From Tanytarsus gracilentus (Eukaryota > Arthropoda > Insecta > Diptera > Chironomidae): DNA of 64,000 bases. Positions 25,256-37,420 of this stretch are shown in pieces; position 1 is the first letter of the stretch; each line of letters starts with the position of its first letter. The notes under the pieces were generated by a model. The model saw nothing but the letters and a program-made list of their open reading frames with translations, searched no databases and was not told where the DNA came from. The stretch lies in contig JAXRKN010000039.1 of the NCBI GenBank assembly GCA_038502055.1, forward strand, positions 4,402,001-4,466,000, in the 5' to 3' direction. The position numbers and the translations under genes were made by a program.

Positions 25256-27313
25256 TTAATTAAGTTCAACAATCTTGGTAATTAAATCATTCTTTCCCAT
25301 CTTTGAAATGCCCGAGACATTTTTCTCCTTCAAATAATCTTTCAGCATCTGGACAGTGATATTCTTTACGTCTCCAGCTTTGCACTTTTCCAAAATCATT
25401 TCAAAGTTCATGTCAACTGCAATTTTCTTTGGCCTACTTCCACCCTCTTCGGATGTAGTTTTGCGTTTAGCAGTAACGACTTCAAATCCATCGATTTGTT
25501 CCTTAATTTCAGCAACAAATTTGGCAATTCTTTGATCTTGCATGGTGACATTTGGCATTGAATTGTCTTGAAAAGGAATTTTTTCCTCATTAAAAACTGA
25601 GCTTTCGATCGTACTGAATATTTTCTCAATAGCAGGATTTTTAATCATCGATGTTTCATAGTTGACTTGACATTTTCCGAGCATCCCTGTGACCGCACTT
25701 ACTAAATCATCGGTCAAATTCCTCTCTTTGCAATAAAGTTTAGTCAAGTCACGAACATCACTGGTGTAAGGGAGGAATTCCATTCGAAATCCATCATAAG
25801 TGTTTACTTTAACGTCTTCTTGCTGAGGAATGAGTGCGACAACTCGTGGATGAGATTTGAGACGCATGGTGAAAATGCAGAGAGCAAATTTATCATTGCG
25901 GATGCAACTTTCCCACAATGCTCGAAAGATTGATGTCGATCCCTTGATTACTTTCTCGGATGGATAGATGAATTTTGGATTTTTCAGGTGCATTTCTTGC
26001 TTAAACACAGAGAGTGGCTTAAAACCCAAAAGCTTAATCTTTGGTTGCATGACCTGTTTCATTTCATACACCTCCAAGGGAGTAAATTTGACTTTTTCAC
26101 CTCCAACCTCGAGATATTTTATGGTTTTGTCAGCGGTCAAAACTTCATTGAGCATAATACTTCTCTCTAGATTAATTTCGCCTGGTTCTTCTGAAAATTT
26201 AAAAACAACTTTAACAAAACTTTAAAGGACTCACAAAGTTATAAATCTTACCTTCTGGCACTTGTCCATATTTGTACTGTTTTCTCGATTCAATTGGCTG
26301 ATTTGTGACACGATCAAGCTTAATCGAAGTTGGTTCCGTTTTCTTTCGTGAAAAGTTATAAACGCAAACTCCAAGTTTTAAATTCTCAGAGAGCTCCAAT
26401 GCGATGTATGATAAGGCACGATGTGTGTAATCTTGACGAAGCAACTGAACAGCTAGCGTATCAGCAACTGAACTATCCGAGAGGTCAATCTGTTTTGGCG
26501 GAATTATTTCATCTTCGTCCTTTCCCGTCATACGACTCATGAATGGCTGATAGAAAGCATTGAAATCAAAATTGGAATTGAGTGGAATTAAACGAAGATC
26601 GGGTATCAAGTAGGCAAGTTCTTCAGCTTTAGTGCATGCCTCTTTAAACAACGCACTTCCTTTTGCGTGTGGCTCGAAAATGTCAGTAAACCAGCAAACC
26701 ATTAAACTGCGAATTTTGATATTGGACATGACAGATGTGCATAGCCAGAGTACATCAGCTACTTTTGCGTTATTTGAGTGTCCATACTTGTTAGTGAAAT
26801 CCATATTATCTTCAGATTCACTGTACTGCATATTCTTGATAATTCGAACCATGTCAACATCGATATTTTGCAATGGAAACAGAACTGAACAGTGATCGGG
26901 AGCGATGATGCTATCTTTTGTATCGGATTTTTCAGTGTTGTACAGCAAAATTGAGTACTAAAATTTAAGTTATTTAGATAAGCCGGTATGTGAATTTTAA
27001 GAAATTTACCATTTCATTTCTTGAATTTTGACGAAGTTTCTTTAAAAGAACCTTCTCAATGACTGAAAGACACAAGTCGAAGCGTGAATAGACATCAGGT
27101 TCCTCTTCAGCATCATCTTTAACATCCAAAAGTTCAAACATCTTCTTGTTGCAATCAATCACAAAGATCGCTGGAAGTTTTGTTTACATTTTAAAATTAT
27201 AATTTCGCAATTTTATTAAATTACAACTTACTTGTATCTTTTCCATCGTACGTGAATTGCTCGTCATCTTCCTCATGATCTGAATCGTAAGTAAAGGCGT
27301 GACTCGAAGTCAT
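25256..27313 (-). CDS. Irbp: Ku70, DNA end-binding subunit of non-homologous end joining
   Basis: Ku70 forms a ring with Ku80 on double-strand DNA ends and recruits the end-joining machinery; it also acts at telomeres. Exons 27313-27232, 27170-27010, 26957-26252 and 26190-25256 give 627 aa, about the usual length. The N-terminal vWA-like domain opens with TIFVIDCNKKMFELLD; the central Ku core includes LGFKPLSVFKQEMHLKNPKF and the PQQEDVK/YDGFRMEFLPY region; the C-terminus holds a SAP DNA-binding motif (MLKDYLKEKNVSGISKMGK) that ends at the stop. The acidic N-terminus before the vWA domain is normal. The start MTSSHAF is the only ATG in frame in exon 1. Ku80 is excluded by the SAP domain and the lack of a DNA-PK-binding tail. 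Confidence 0.93.
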
Positions 27314-27725
27314 TGTCGATTAAATTTAATAAATTATGTGAAGCAGAATTTTGTTTTTTAATTTTCGCAGAATTTTTAGTTCAAATTTTCAACGACCGTT
27401 AAGTGAATTTTAAAAAACTCTAGGAATGGAAACTCATAAAATTTAAAAAGCTTTTTAATTAAAATTTTTCCAACTGATTTTTCGCTTTTTTATTTTTCAT
27501 CAATTTTTTTGCCATCTAAAAACAGATGCAGATTTTAACAGAAGTTTTGAGTGTTGCCGAAAAGAAATATATGTGTTGACTCGAGTCGCTAATTTTGATG
27601 GATTTTCAGGTCTTCTGATTTCCCTTTGCTTAACTATAATTAAATTTAATTAAATAGTGAGTTGTTTCGTAATTTTCGTGTTATTTTTTAAATAGCTAAC
27701 ACACACAGACAGACAGCAGAACGCT
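27314..27725. other. Gap between Ku70 promoter side and phosphate carrier 3' end
   Basis: Both genes are on the minus strand; this holds the Ku70 5' region and the phosphate-carrier 3' UTR. No ORF or motif I can support. Confidence 0.5.
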
Positions 27726-28847
27726 TTATTTAGCTAAGCCGAGCTTCTTTTTGAGTGACTCGGGCATTTCAGCTGGTGGCGGTCGTGGCATGGCGAGAGC
27801 GACTTTAACGCCATCATAGATGAACCATTGAGCAGCTGTGAGTGTACCGATCATGACAATACGTGGCACCAATCCACCCCAAAGACCTCCCCAGCCGAGT
27901 TTCTTGGCAACATCCATAGCGGAAGCACCCTTGGCTTGGTTGAGTTTTGAGACGACAGTATCAGCTGGATGTGAAACGATGGCGCAGAAGACACCAGCAA
28001 TATAACCGGCAGCAAATGTAACAATAAGTTGCTCTCCCTTTGTGCAGTCAGCACGTGGCTTAGGCACAACATATTGATACAACAATTCAAGGGTGCGCTC
28101 AAAACAGGCGAATTTCATCATTGTGTATGGAATTTGACGCATCCAGAGTGGCACGAGACCTTTGTAGAATGCATTAATGCCCTCTTCCTTCATCATCTTG
28201 GGGAAAGCTTCACGCAATGAGTTAGCGAAACCTGGCATAGTTTGAATCTTGACCTTGGCAGCCTCAAATGGCGACAAAGCCATATCAGCGAAGAATTCAG
28301 CTGATGCTGAAGAGGCCAAGTACAAGGCAGTACGCCACAAGAAGGCATTTTCCTCGCCAATGATGTCTCCATAGATGACCTTGAAGACCTCATAAAGACC
28401 GAATTTGCAGAGACCTTGAGCAGAATATCCGAAAAATGTTGGTGCCCATCCCTTGCTCAAGCCCTTAACACCGTCCTCGGCTAATGTCACTTTGAATCCA
28501 TAAAAGACTGACTTGTATTTGGCTGGATCGACCTGAATACGACATTTGACGAGATCGAGTGGCACCACCATGGTGTGGGTTGTTCCGCATGAGATAATTC
28601 CACCGAGACCGCAAAGGGCGAAATATTTATTCGATCCAAATGCACATGAATCTATTTTTAAAAAAGTATTATCAAATGTATTTAAAATATTTAAACAATT
28701 ACCTCCTGGAAGAATGACTTTTGAAACGCCGGCAGCGGCAGCAATTTCACGGCCTTCAACGAGTGATGTCTCGAAACGATTTTCTCCCGAGTTTTCGCAT
28801 TTTACGGCCTTAGCGAAGGGATTACTTTTGAAGTTCTCGAACAACAT
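27726..28847 (-). CDS. Mpcp: Mitochondrial phosphate carrier protein
   Basis: SLC25-family transporter of the inner mitochondrial membrane that imports phosphate with a proton for ATP synthesis. Exons 28847-28703 and 28651-27726 give 356 aa. Three carrier repeats each show Px[DE]xx[KR]: VPLDLVKCR, SPFEAAKVK and HPADTVVSK. The block CAFGSNKYFALCGLGGIISC is specific to phosphate carriers. Residues before it are a presequence-like region. The start is the ATG at 28847 (MLFENF). The single coding intron is 51 bp, a multiple of three, and has no stop, so it can be read through (see findings). Upstream, an acceptor at 28857 and a donor at 29404 suggest a noncoding first exon. Confidence 0.93.
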   Translation of the reverse strand: MLFENFKSNPFAKAVKCENSGENRFETSLVEGREIAAAAGVSKVILPGGNCLNILNTFDNTFLKIDSCAFGSNKYFALCGLGGIISCGTTHTMVVPLDLVKCRIQVDPAKYKSVFYGFKVTLAEDGVKGLSKGWAPTFFGYSAQGLCKFGLYEVFKVIYGDIIGEENAFLWRTALYLASSASAEFFADMALSPFEAAKVKIQTMPGFANSLREAFPKMMKEEGINAFYKGLVPLWMRQIPYTMMKFACFERTLELLYQYVVPKPRADCTKGEQLIVTFAAGYIAGVFCAIVSHPADTVVSKLNQAKGASAMDVAKKLGWGGLWGGLVPRIVMIGTLTAAQWFIYDGVKVALAMPRPPPAEMPESLKKKLGLAK

Positions 28848-28859
28848 TTTTGAAATCTG

Positions 28860-30168
28860 TAACGACAATTGGAGGTCAAATTAATCGAAATTGAACGCAT
28901 TCATTTTTTATCATCAAACTTTTGAGGCATTGCCAAGAGAGAGAGTCTTGAAGGTAAAAATGCGTCATCTCGAACATGTGATTGAAAAGCATTTTTATAC
29001 TTTTCTCGGTCAAACGAGAGAACAAGTGAAAATTTTCACTCATGAGAGAAGACTTTTCATTCCACAGACTCATTATCTAATGTAAAAATAAAAGTTCTAT
29101 TGAACTTCTTCCACTTTCTAGATTGCATTGTCCTTGATCGATATTTTCATACTTGAAATTCAACAAGTTGCGATCACACTTTCACGGATGATTGAATAAA
29201 TTATATAATGGCTATTTATGAAGGAATAAATCGATCTTATGATTGCATAACCTCAACTTTTGTGCGTGGGTTGGAAGAAATTTAAAATTTCACACGAATT
29301 TCCCTTTTAAAGGATTTTCTTTTCAATTTTCAGCACTTAAATGGGGATCGTTTGACTTTAAATTGTAAATTTTAAAATTGAGGATTTCGAGAGAATTTTC
29401 TTACTTTTTATTTTTCTTAGGTCGAGTTGCTAGTCGAGTTCAGTCAACACTGAATGTGAAAATCTCAAATCTTTCTCACAAAACTGTTTAATTTTCACAT
29501 TAACGAAAATAAATTTCACGATCGCACACGAACGGAGAAAATCTGTAAAATGTCACCCTGTTAAGCGTTGGGAGGACGATACACGTGTGTAGAGTGCAAA
29601 TATTATTTTAAATTCTCATCGGCACGTGAAACTTCTATAATTGCTTTAAATTGAAAGATTATTGAATTTTATTTTTGTCGGTTCTTTATTAAAAAAATTC
29701 TTGACAGTCACGATAAAATTAAATTCAGCTTTTTAAGAGCGATAATTTGAACTTAGGATTTAAAATAATTCTTTTTCAATTAATTCTAGCCAATGAGGTA
29801 CAAAATTTCATTTCTATTGTGAGTGAACTTTTTAGGAGCGGAAAATTTGAAAAATAGCCTCCAAAATTTTGTTTCATTGTTTTTGCTTTTAAAATCTCCT
29901 AAAAAATTCTTGATTTTAAAAAGTTTTCTTCTTAAAATTCTAAGTGTGGTATGTTAACAAATAATTAGTACATCTGTCCAATTCTTACCATCCAATTTTT
30001 CTCGAATCGGTTTTGCGAAGCGACGTCAAACAATAAATTTTTAAAAAATCTTAAATTTGAGTTTCAAAGTTAACTCGATCGAAAAAAAAGTTCTGACTTT
30101 GCTTCTTTTGCAAAAAAAATTTCATCACATTTTTTTAGAATTTAATTTAAAGTTAAAAATTTAAGTTC
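28860..30168. other. Gap between phosphate carrier and site-1 protease
   Basis: Contains the presumed 5' UTR intron of the phosphate carrier (28857-29404) and the 3' UTR of the site-1 protease gene; AATAAA on the minus strand lies near 29690. No protein or RNA gene seen. Confidence 0.5.
29405..29451 (-). promoter_or_regulatory. Mpcp: Candidate transcription start and noncoding exon 1 of the phosphate carrier
   Basis: On the minus strand an initiator TCAGT lies at 29453-29449 and a donor GTAAGA at 29404. The acceptor ttacag before the coding exon (ag at 28858-28857) would complete a 5' UTR intron of about 548 bp. Inference from consensus matches only; transcript data would decide. Confidence 0.35.
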
Positions 30169-33100
30169 CTAAATGTCATTCGTCTCAATGTGGTTAATTT
30201 CTTTTAAATTATCTTCATTTATGAATGATCGAGTGATGTTTAAAAAGTAAGGATACTCCCATCTTAGCTGATGACATTTTTTAAGTGGACGCTTCACGTC
30301 ACGATTTGTCGAATCTAAAGTTTTTGAATACGAATGAAGATTGTTGTGTAATAGTCGTTGTGGTTTGATTTTGTCTGTAAATAAATTTAATTAAGGTTTC
30401 ATCAAAAAAACAATTAAATAATATCTCACCAATAAATTCAATGTATTGCACACGATTCATGTTTTTGAGAAGTCCACTGACGTGACTTGTCATTGAATAT
30501 TCCAGGAGGGCATCGAGAAGCCAAAAGCACGCTTTCTCCATGTGAGTTGAGTCAAGGCAGTTACTATCACCATACACAGCTATTCTGCCGCCTTTTCTGC
30601 CATTTAATTTGTTGACAGTCTGCAGCATACCTAAGACAACCTCTTTGTGCTTTACTCGCACATTTTTCAGGTCAATTTCTGGTAAATCTTTTTGTTGGCT
30701 TCCATTCATCGGAAGCTTTAAAATCTCAGAGCCTTGATCAACAAGATCTCTTTCAATCAACACTGTTTGATTGTTTTTTGGAAATCGAATGATGCTCGTG
30801 CCACTCGCATAGTACATGTCATGATGATCGCCCATATTGAAGTAGCCTTCTAATACTTTATCGCCAAATTCAATACCAAAATCCGCAAGAAGTTCATTAA
30901 GTGCTGGAATGTTAGATCCTCCCGTATCCGGTATCCACCATTGTCTCGTGTTCTGATCATAAAATTTCATATGCTTCATTACGGTCGTGTTGTACCAATC
31001 GGCAAAGATAATTACGCTCAAATTTCGAGTATGAATGTCATCTTGAAATTTTACAAGTTCTTCATCAAAAAATTCCTCCTCGGGATCGACAATTAAAAGG
31101 GTTCCGTAGTGCGATGCATTGAAGCATGTAAATGGTTCGCCAAGCACTTCTATATAGTATCCAGATGATCTTAGATGTGTGTACATGTCTTTGAAATTTG
31201 TATGAATATGGTCAGATCTCCAATCAAGTGGGTCTTGTTTTACTTTGAGACTATCTTTTGGTAAATATCCTGGTGGATATCTCAAATTGTGCCATTGATC
31301 CCACAAAATTCTCTTTTGTCTCGGTGGTTTGGGAATTATTTTACAGCGAAGTGTAAAAGTTACTGTTGTGTTAACTTTCTCGCTCGGATCCTCAATTGTG
31401 GGTGTCTCAACAGTGAGCGAAACATGTCCTAATGCTTGACCCTCGAAACTCTGTCCGTAATCATTCACAGCGATTCTTAAACTCATCCATCCACTCCAAG
31501 GCCACAAAACTTCCGAGTATTCAACAGACACATTCAAAAGTTGTCCGTTTTCATTAAGATACGGATACCATTGAACTTCAGCTACACGACCAGTGACTGA
31601 AATGCCATTAAGAATTGTCACATTCACAATGATGGGTTGCATTGTATAGTAAATTGGCTGAGTTGAGTATGGAAACATGTAATCATCGGTCATGTCGAGA
31701 TGCGTTGGTGAGAGCGTAACTCGTGGCTGATAATCTGAGAGTATTTTTATTGACTTTAAAATATTCAATTGTCCATGACCTTGCTCAAACATATTGTTAT
31801 CTGCAAGTCTAGTTGCGCCTTCGATTAATGCCTGCTTTACCGATGATGGATTTACATACTCCATTTTCTTTAAAACACCACTCAAAATAAGAGTGACTGC
31901 GCCGGCAACGACAGGTGAAGCAACACTTGTGCCTGACAATGATCTACAACCTCCTTTGAGATTTGATCCTTTAACTTGAGCACCATATGTTACAATATCT
32001 GGCTTTAGTCGTCCGTATCCAGTCGGCAACTCCCACGTAGTCATTCCGCGTGAGGAAAATTTTGCCACTTTATTCTCGAAATTTATTCCACCAACGCCGA
32101 TAACGTCACTTTGATCACCTGGATTATTTAATGTTCCATAAAGTGGGCCGTCATTGCCGATTGCTGACACCATAATCACTTTATTTGCCGAGAGTTCTAA
32201 AACCTTATCGGTAAAAGGCTTGTCGAGGAAATCAGGTCCGCCAATACTCAAGTTAATAACGTTAATTTTCTTCAAAATCGCATAGTTAAATGCGTCAAGG
32301 AACCACGACGTATAAGAGACTTGATTACTCGTAAAGACTCGATAGATGTGCAAATCGGCATCGGGTGCGAATCCAAGGCATTCCTTATTCGATGCAATAA
32401 CGCCGGCAACAAAAGTTCCATGAGAAATTCCATCACTAAGTGACTTTTCATTTGTCCAATTTGTTCTCTCTTTGACATTTTTAAAATGTGGATGAGTCTT
32501 GGAAAGTCCAGTATCAAAAACGGCAACTTTAATTATTGTTAGAACAACATCGATTTAATAAATTACAAGAAAACTTTTAGATATGATTTAACTTATACCT
32601 TTAATTCCTTTTCCTCTTATTCCGGCCTGCCACAATGCATCCGCTTTCAGCATTGTCGTTATTTGTCGTGGAATAGCTCTCAAGAGTCTTCGATTTGAGT
32701 GAGCATTTGGATCGTTTGGTGCTAATGACTGCTGTTGACTTGTGTCCGTTGACGATGACAGACCTCTTCGAAAGTTTTGAAACTCAGGCACACAACAATC
32801 ATTGCTATTGCTCGCACCCAATTTCAAGTGCTTCGAGATGTAATTGATTATGTCATCTTCATTTTCTCCTTTATTACTTTTCTCTGATCTTTTTTGTGTT
32901 TCCTGATCATCGTCTTCGTCGTCGTCGTCATCACTGTCAAAAAATTTTAAAGTTCGCTGCACTAAACGCTGAGGTGTTACGCTTTTAATTAGTGAATGTT
33001 TCTCCATGAGTTGCTCTAAGCCGGTGAGTGGCTTATTATCGTAGATGTGAATCACATCGAAATCACTAGGATAGTCGCTCGCTGGATTGTGACGGGCGAG

Positions 33101-33423
33101 GATTGTAAAATTTTTAATCTAAAATTTAAATAATTAAAAATTAATGATGAACAAATTTAAAGACGGATGTTTATCACACTCACTTCCGAATAATTATCAA
33201 GAACAGACTTGATATAATTGCTCCTCGTCTCTTGCTTATAATAATTTATAAAATGCACAATATATTCATGCTCGACCACCGTGCTCGTGAACTCCATCAC
33301 TATCTGTTGATTTGTTGTGTTCTGACAACATTCCGTTTCCTCCTCTTTCGCACCATTCTGCGTATCACAATTGAATAAATTTATTATTATGAAGATAAAG
33401 AAAGTTATGAAAGCTCTTCTCAT
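30169..33423 (-). CDS. S1P: Membrane-bound transcription factor site-1 protease (subtilisin/kexin isozyme 1)
   Basis: Golgi-lumen serine protease that makes the first cut in SREBP and ATF6 precursors. Exons 33423-33184, 33118-32599, 32526-30430 and 30374-30169 give 1020 aa. A signal peptide (MRRAFITFFIFIIINLFNC) and a prodomain come first; the autoprocessing motif RRLL precedes RAIPRQ. The catalytic residues are Asp258 (VFDTG), His289 (SHGTFVAG), Asn378 (AIGNDG) and Ser454 (SGTSVASP). The C-terminal part matches the family through GDSNCLD and CHQLRWEYPYFLN. The prodomain has an acidic insert of mostly Asp and Glu. The last exon ends without a transmembrane segment, unlike mammalian S1P. It is divergent from Arpc3, 340 bp between starts. 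Confidence 0.92.
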
Positions 33424-33763
33424 CGTAATTTCTCTCGCATTTCCACTATCTTTAAGTTTTATTTTACTTTTGTCGTCAACTACTTTTTTTTATGCTTCAT
33501 TTGCGTTTATTTTAAGTTATTTAAAGCGCGTAGAACCTTGCGAATAGTGAAAAAATAATTTAGATTTTTAAAATTAAAAGTTGCACGCTTTTATGACCCA
33601 AAGTTTTTATTTTTTGGGCAATATTTATCCGAACTTAAAATTTAATCCGAACAATTTGTTTTTTCAAAGAAAATATTGAGATTGAGAAAAAATTAAATTT
33701 CTCGAGAATTATCACAGATTCTTTTAATAATTGACTTTCATAAAGTTTATAAGAGCTTTTAAC
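33424..33763. promoter_or_regulatory. Shared 5' interval of site-1 protease and Arpc3
   Basis: 340 bp between two divergent start codons. AT-rich, no clear TATA box; probably a bidirectional promoter. No gene inside. Confidence 0.5.
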
Positions 33764-34409
33764 ATGCCGGTAAGTTAAAATTATTACTCAATCAGATCAA
33801 TTTCTATAATTAATTGATCTTTTGGGTGTGTTTTGATGATTCACTTTTTTATCACCCACTGAGCTAACGATTTAATATTTTTTTCAGGCCTATCACTCGC
33901 AAATTAAAGATTATAGTAATTCAATTGGTAACATAGCATTGCTTCCGCTACGTACTCAATTTAAAGGACCCGCACCGCAAGCCAAAATCGAGCAAGACAT
34001 AATTGACGAAGCGATTTACTTTTTTAAGGCAAACATTTTCTTCAGAACTTATGAAGTGAAGTCTGAAGTCGATCGTGTTCTGATCTATGTCACTCTTTAC
34101 ATTCCCGAGTGTCTAAAGAAGCTTCAAAGATGCGCAAATAAGAATCAGGGAATGCAGGAAATGTATTCACTGGCAATTAGCAAGTTCGACATTCCAGGTG
34201 AAGCTGGCTTCCCTCTAAATTCGGTCTATGCACGGCCATCGACAGCATCCGAAGGTGATCAAATGAGACTCTACTTTCAGCAATTACGTCAAGAGACCGG
34301 CAATCGTATTTGCGAAAAAGTTTTCAGCACTGAAGATGGAAAGCCATCAAAGTGGTGGATGTGCTTTGCAAAGAAAAAGTTCATGGAAAAGAGCTTGGGA
34401 GTCTACTAA
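33764..34409 (+). CDS. Arpc3: Actin-related protein 2/3 complex subunit 3 (ARPC3, p21)
   Basis: Subunit of the seven-protein Arp2/3 complex that nucleates branched actin filaments. Exon 1 (33764-33769) codes only Met-Pro; exon 2 (33888-34409) codes the rest, 175 aa in all, the usual length. MPAYHS, DIIDEAIYFFKANIFFRTYE, LYIPECLKKLQ and the end KPSKWWMCFAKKKFMEKSLG are family signatures. The two-codon first exon is typical of this gene in insects as far as I recall. Its stop is 74 bp from the stop of the convergent GTF3C3 gene. Confidence 0.95.
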
Positions 34410-34483
34410 CATATTTTTTTTTATCAAAAAAAGTATTTTCATTTTAATATTTTCATTCACAACTAAAAACTAATAAAAAAAAA

Positions 34484-37180
34484 TTAAATAACGATATTAT
34501 CGTAGAGGATTTTTCGTGCCATGTGCTTGTTACCCGATTGCTTGTAAATGACGTGAAGATTAAATGCAATAGTTTGTCTCAAATCCAGTATCTCTGGATC
34601 ACCTTCAATTAGTGGATTTGTGACTTTGAGTGCTCGCTCGTAATAGTGTTTGGCAGTTGATATAATTCCAATTTGATGATAAAATCTTCCCGTGTTGTAG
34701 AGAACTTCAGCTTCTGCCTCTGGCTCACGGGTCTTTTGATATTGCTCGAAATAATTCATTCCCTGAACGACGAGACTTTGCTTTCGATTGATGAACTTTT
34801 GATTGGCAATTTGTGAATAAAGAATTCCTAAAATCATCGCAATCATTGGCGATGGATATCTTCGATAAATTTCATCGTAATGATGGATGGCATATTTGTG
34901 GCTGTTTGAGCAGAGACAATAGTTGGCGATGAGTGTGTATACTAAGGGAGGTACATTTGCGGTGAACGTTGTTTGTCTATCAAATAATCTCTGTACAAAT
35001 CTATTGTAGCGAGTGTCCTGAGTAATGTAAATGATCAAATTGAAGAAATTCCAGTATCGAGGTTTATCTTTGTCGCTTGTTAAAAATTCCCTTATTTTGT
35101 TATAGCCAAATTGTGACTCCTTGTTGTAGAGACACGCAACTGCTCCCATAAAATCGATCGTCTTGAGATGTTGCTGAAATTTAAAATTATTTAAAAATGT
35201 TTAAATTTTTTAATTTAATCTAATTACCTGTAGACGACGACTTGACATGGCGGCAAAAGTTAATTTTTGAAGTTGCGTGTATTTGTTGTGTTCCCATGCT
35301 GTTTGAACTAGACTACAAAACAAATTCCAATCGTCGCTCACTGTCGGTCCATCAGTTTTACAGAATTCAGGCGTGTCTACGTCTTCAACCAATTCTTCCC
35401 GGTTCTTTCTCAAATTTTTAAGTTCATTTAAGCGATCAGATGTTTTAGTGAAGTTCGACACGATTTGAACTTCCTGCCTCGAGCGATAGTCAATGCAATG
35501 TCTTAAAAGCAACGTGTAGCCATTCGAGAGATATTCATCAATGCGACCGAGTTCCCTAAGAAGAAGACATTTTTCCTTCAACAATTGTGTGGATAAAACT
35601 TCAAGTTGTGGATCCTGAGTTAATGCTTCAATCGCTTCTTCCATTCGATTTTCACGTTTCAATAGAGCAGCCAATGTTAGTCTAGCGTCAGTGTGCTGGC
35701 TCATCTCCACCACCTTTTGATATGAAATAATTGCATTCGGATAGTCCTCGATAGCTCTTAAGCAGTCAGCATGTTGCAACCAAACGCCAGCTAATGAAAA
35801 CGACGTGCTTGTAACGAGTGGATTGAGAAGACCAAGTGCATCTTTATATCTCTGTTTTGCAATGAGTGCTTCAGCAATGTCCAAATAGCAATCACCACCA
35901 CTCTCGACATCAATGAATGCTTTGATATTTTCAATGAGCATATCCAAGAGATTAAACGCGTTCAGTTTAATCAGACAAATTGCCATTTTAGTCCTTAAAT
36001 CCATGAGCATTTCATCGGGAATGTAAAGATCCGTAATTTCGTAGCTGGTGGTTTTTGTTATTCCCTTAATTTCTTTTGTCTTAAATTTAATTCCAGTGTG
36101 TGATTGCAGCACTCCCAAGCACTTCTTATAGAGCTTACTGTTCATTAACAACTCAATAAACGAGTGGACATCACTGGTGCTGAAATGTTCGGGTACTTTA
36201 CTGTACGCTTTGAGCATCGCATCGAGAGATTTATTTTCGAGACCTTCTTCGTGAAATTTCCTCGCAACATATTTAGCTTGACTGATGAGCAGTTGTGGAT
36301 CTTCTTTGGGAATAAACCCAAGCATACAGTATGTGCAATGAAGGACATGCTTTTCATCGCCTAGCTCCTTTAGAACTTCAATTCGCTTTAAACGAATTTC
36401 CAGATTTTTTGGATCACATCGAGTTGCTTTCGCGAGACAAAAACTAGCTTGTCTAAGATTTTTCCTTTCGAAAAACACATCAGCAACCTGAAGCCATTGA
36501 TGTGCGGTGGAATTAACGTGAGCAGCTATAAGCAAAAGTTCCTTATACTTTTCCTCGTCTGTGTTCTCATAAATTTGACTGAGTGTGATGTAGGGTTCCG
36601 CAGCCATTGGTTCCTGTCGAATAACTTCCAAGCATAGCTTTTCAGCCATGGCTGTATTACCCCGAGCATAACACAAATTAGCCTCTCCCATGAGGCCTTG
36701 CAACGCTGGCGGAAGAGATCGCTTAGACTTTTTCGAATGATGTGTCTCTGCCTTTTCAGTCATCTCCTTACTCTGTTTCTTAATCTTTTTAATTGTCGTT
36801 GTCGACTCATCATAGTCACTCTCATCTCCAGCGTCATCGTCCAGTGAAATTTCACCGACTCTCTTTCCAAAGTCATGCAATGTAATTTCACCGGTGACAA
36901 ATTTCTTAAAGAAAATCGTTTGAGATTTTTCAGAAGCGACTGGAACTTGCTTTTTGGTTCTTTTTCGCGGCTGTTTCTTAGACTTTGGTCGAGCGGTGCT
37001 TGTAGATGGAATTAATTTTTCATCCTCATCAATTTCACTTGAGTCAAAATCATATTCGCTAAGCGATTCTTCGCTGCCAAGCCTCTCAACAATTGGAATT
37101 TCATCGGCAGCAATAAATTCTTGAAGTTCAGCTTCTGTAAGATCATTTTTGTCTACTTCCTCAATTATTACTTCGCTCAT
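34484..37180 (-). CDS. GTF3C3: General transcription factor 3C polypeptide 3 (TFIIIC TPR subunit)
   Basis: TPR subunit of TFIIIC (yeast Tfc4/tau131 family) that bridges TFIIIC on tRNA genes to TFIIIB. Exons 37180-35228 and 35173-34484 give 880 aa, close to the human protein. The first 160 residues are acidic with a basic Lys/Arg patch, then TPR repeats run from LMGEANLCYARGNTAMAEKL to the C-terminal repeat AEVLYNTGRFYHQIGIISTA. SLPPALQGLMGEANLCYARG is characteristic of the family. The start is the ATG at 37180, the only one before the acidic domain. It is divergent from ND-23 (240 bp between starts). Confidence 0.9.
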
Positions 37181-37420
37181 GACTAGAATTTGAAAGAATT
37201 GTTAGTTAACAGTGTCGCTAATTAATTTAAGTTTAAATTCACCTAATTTATATTCGAATTTAATAAATTTAGAATTTTGTTGTTTATTTTTGTTTACGTT
37301 TTTAAAACTTTGCGCAGTGTCTTCCCCTCGCAACTTGCCGTTCGGATTAGATTTTTTCCGTCTCTTCGGAATTTTTTTGCATAATCAAAAATACACAAAT
37401 CGAGAGGAAAAATTAACAAA

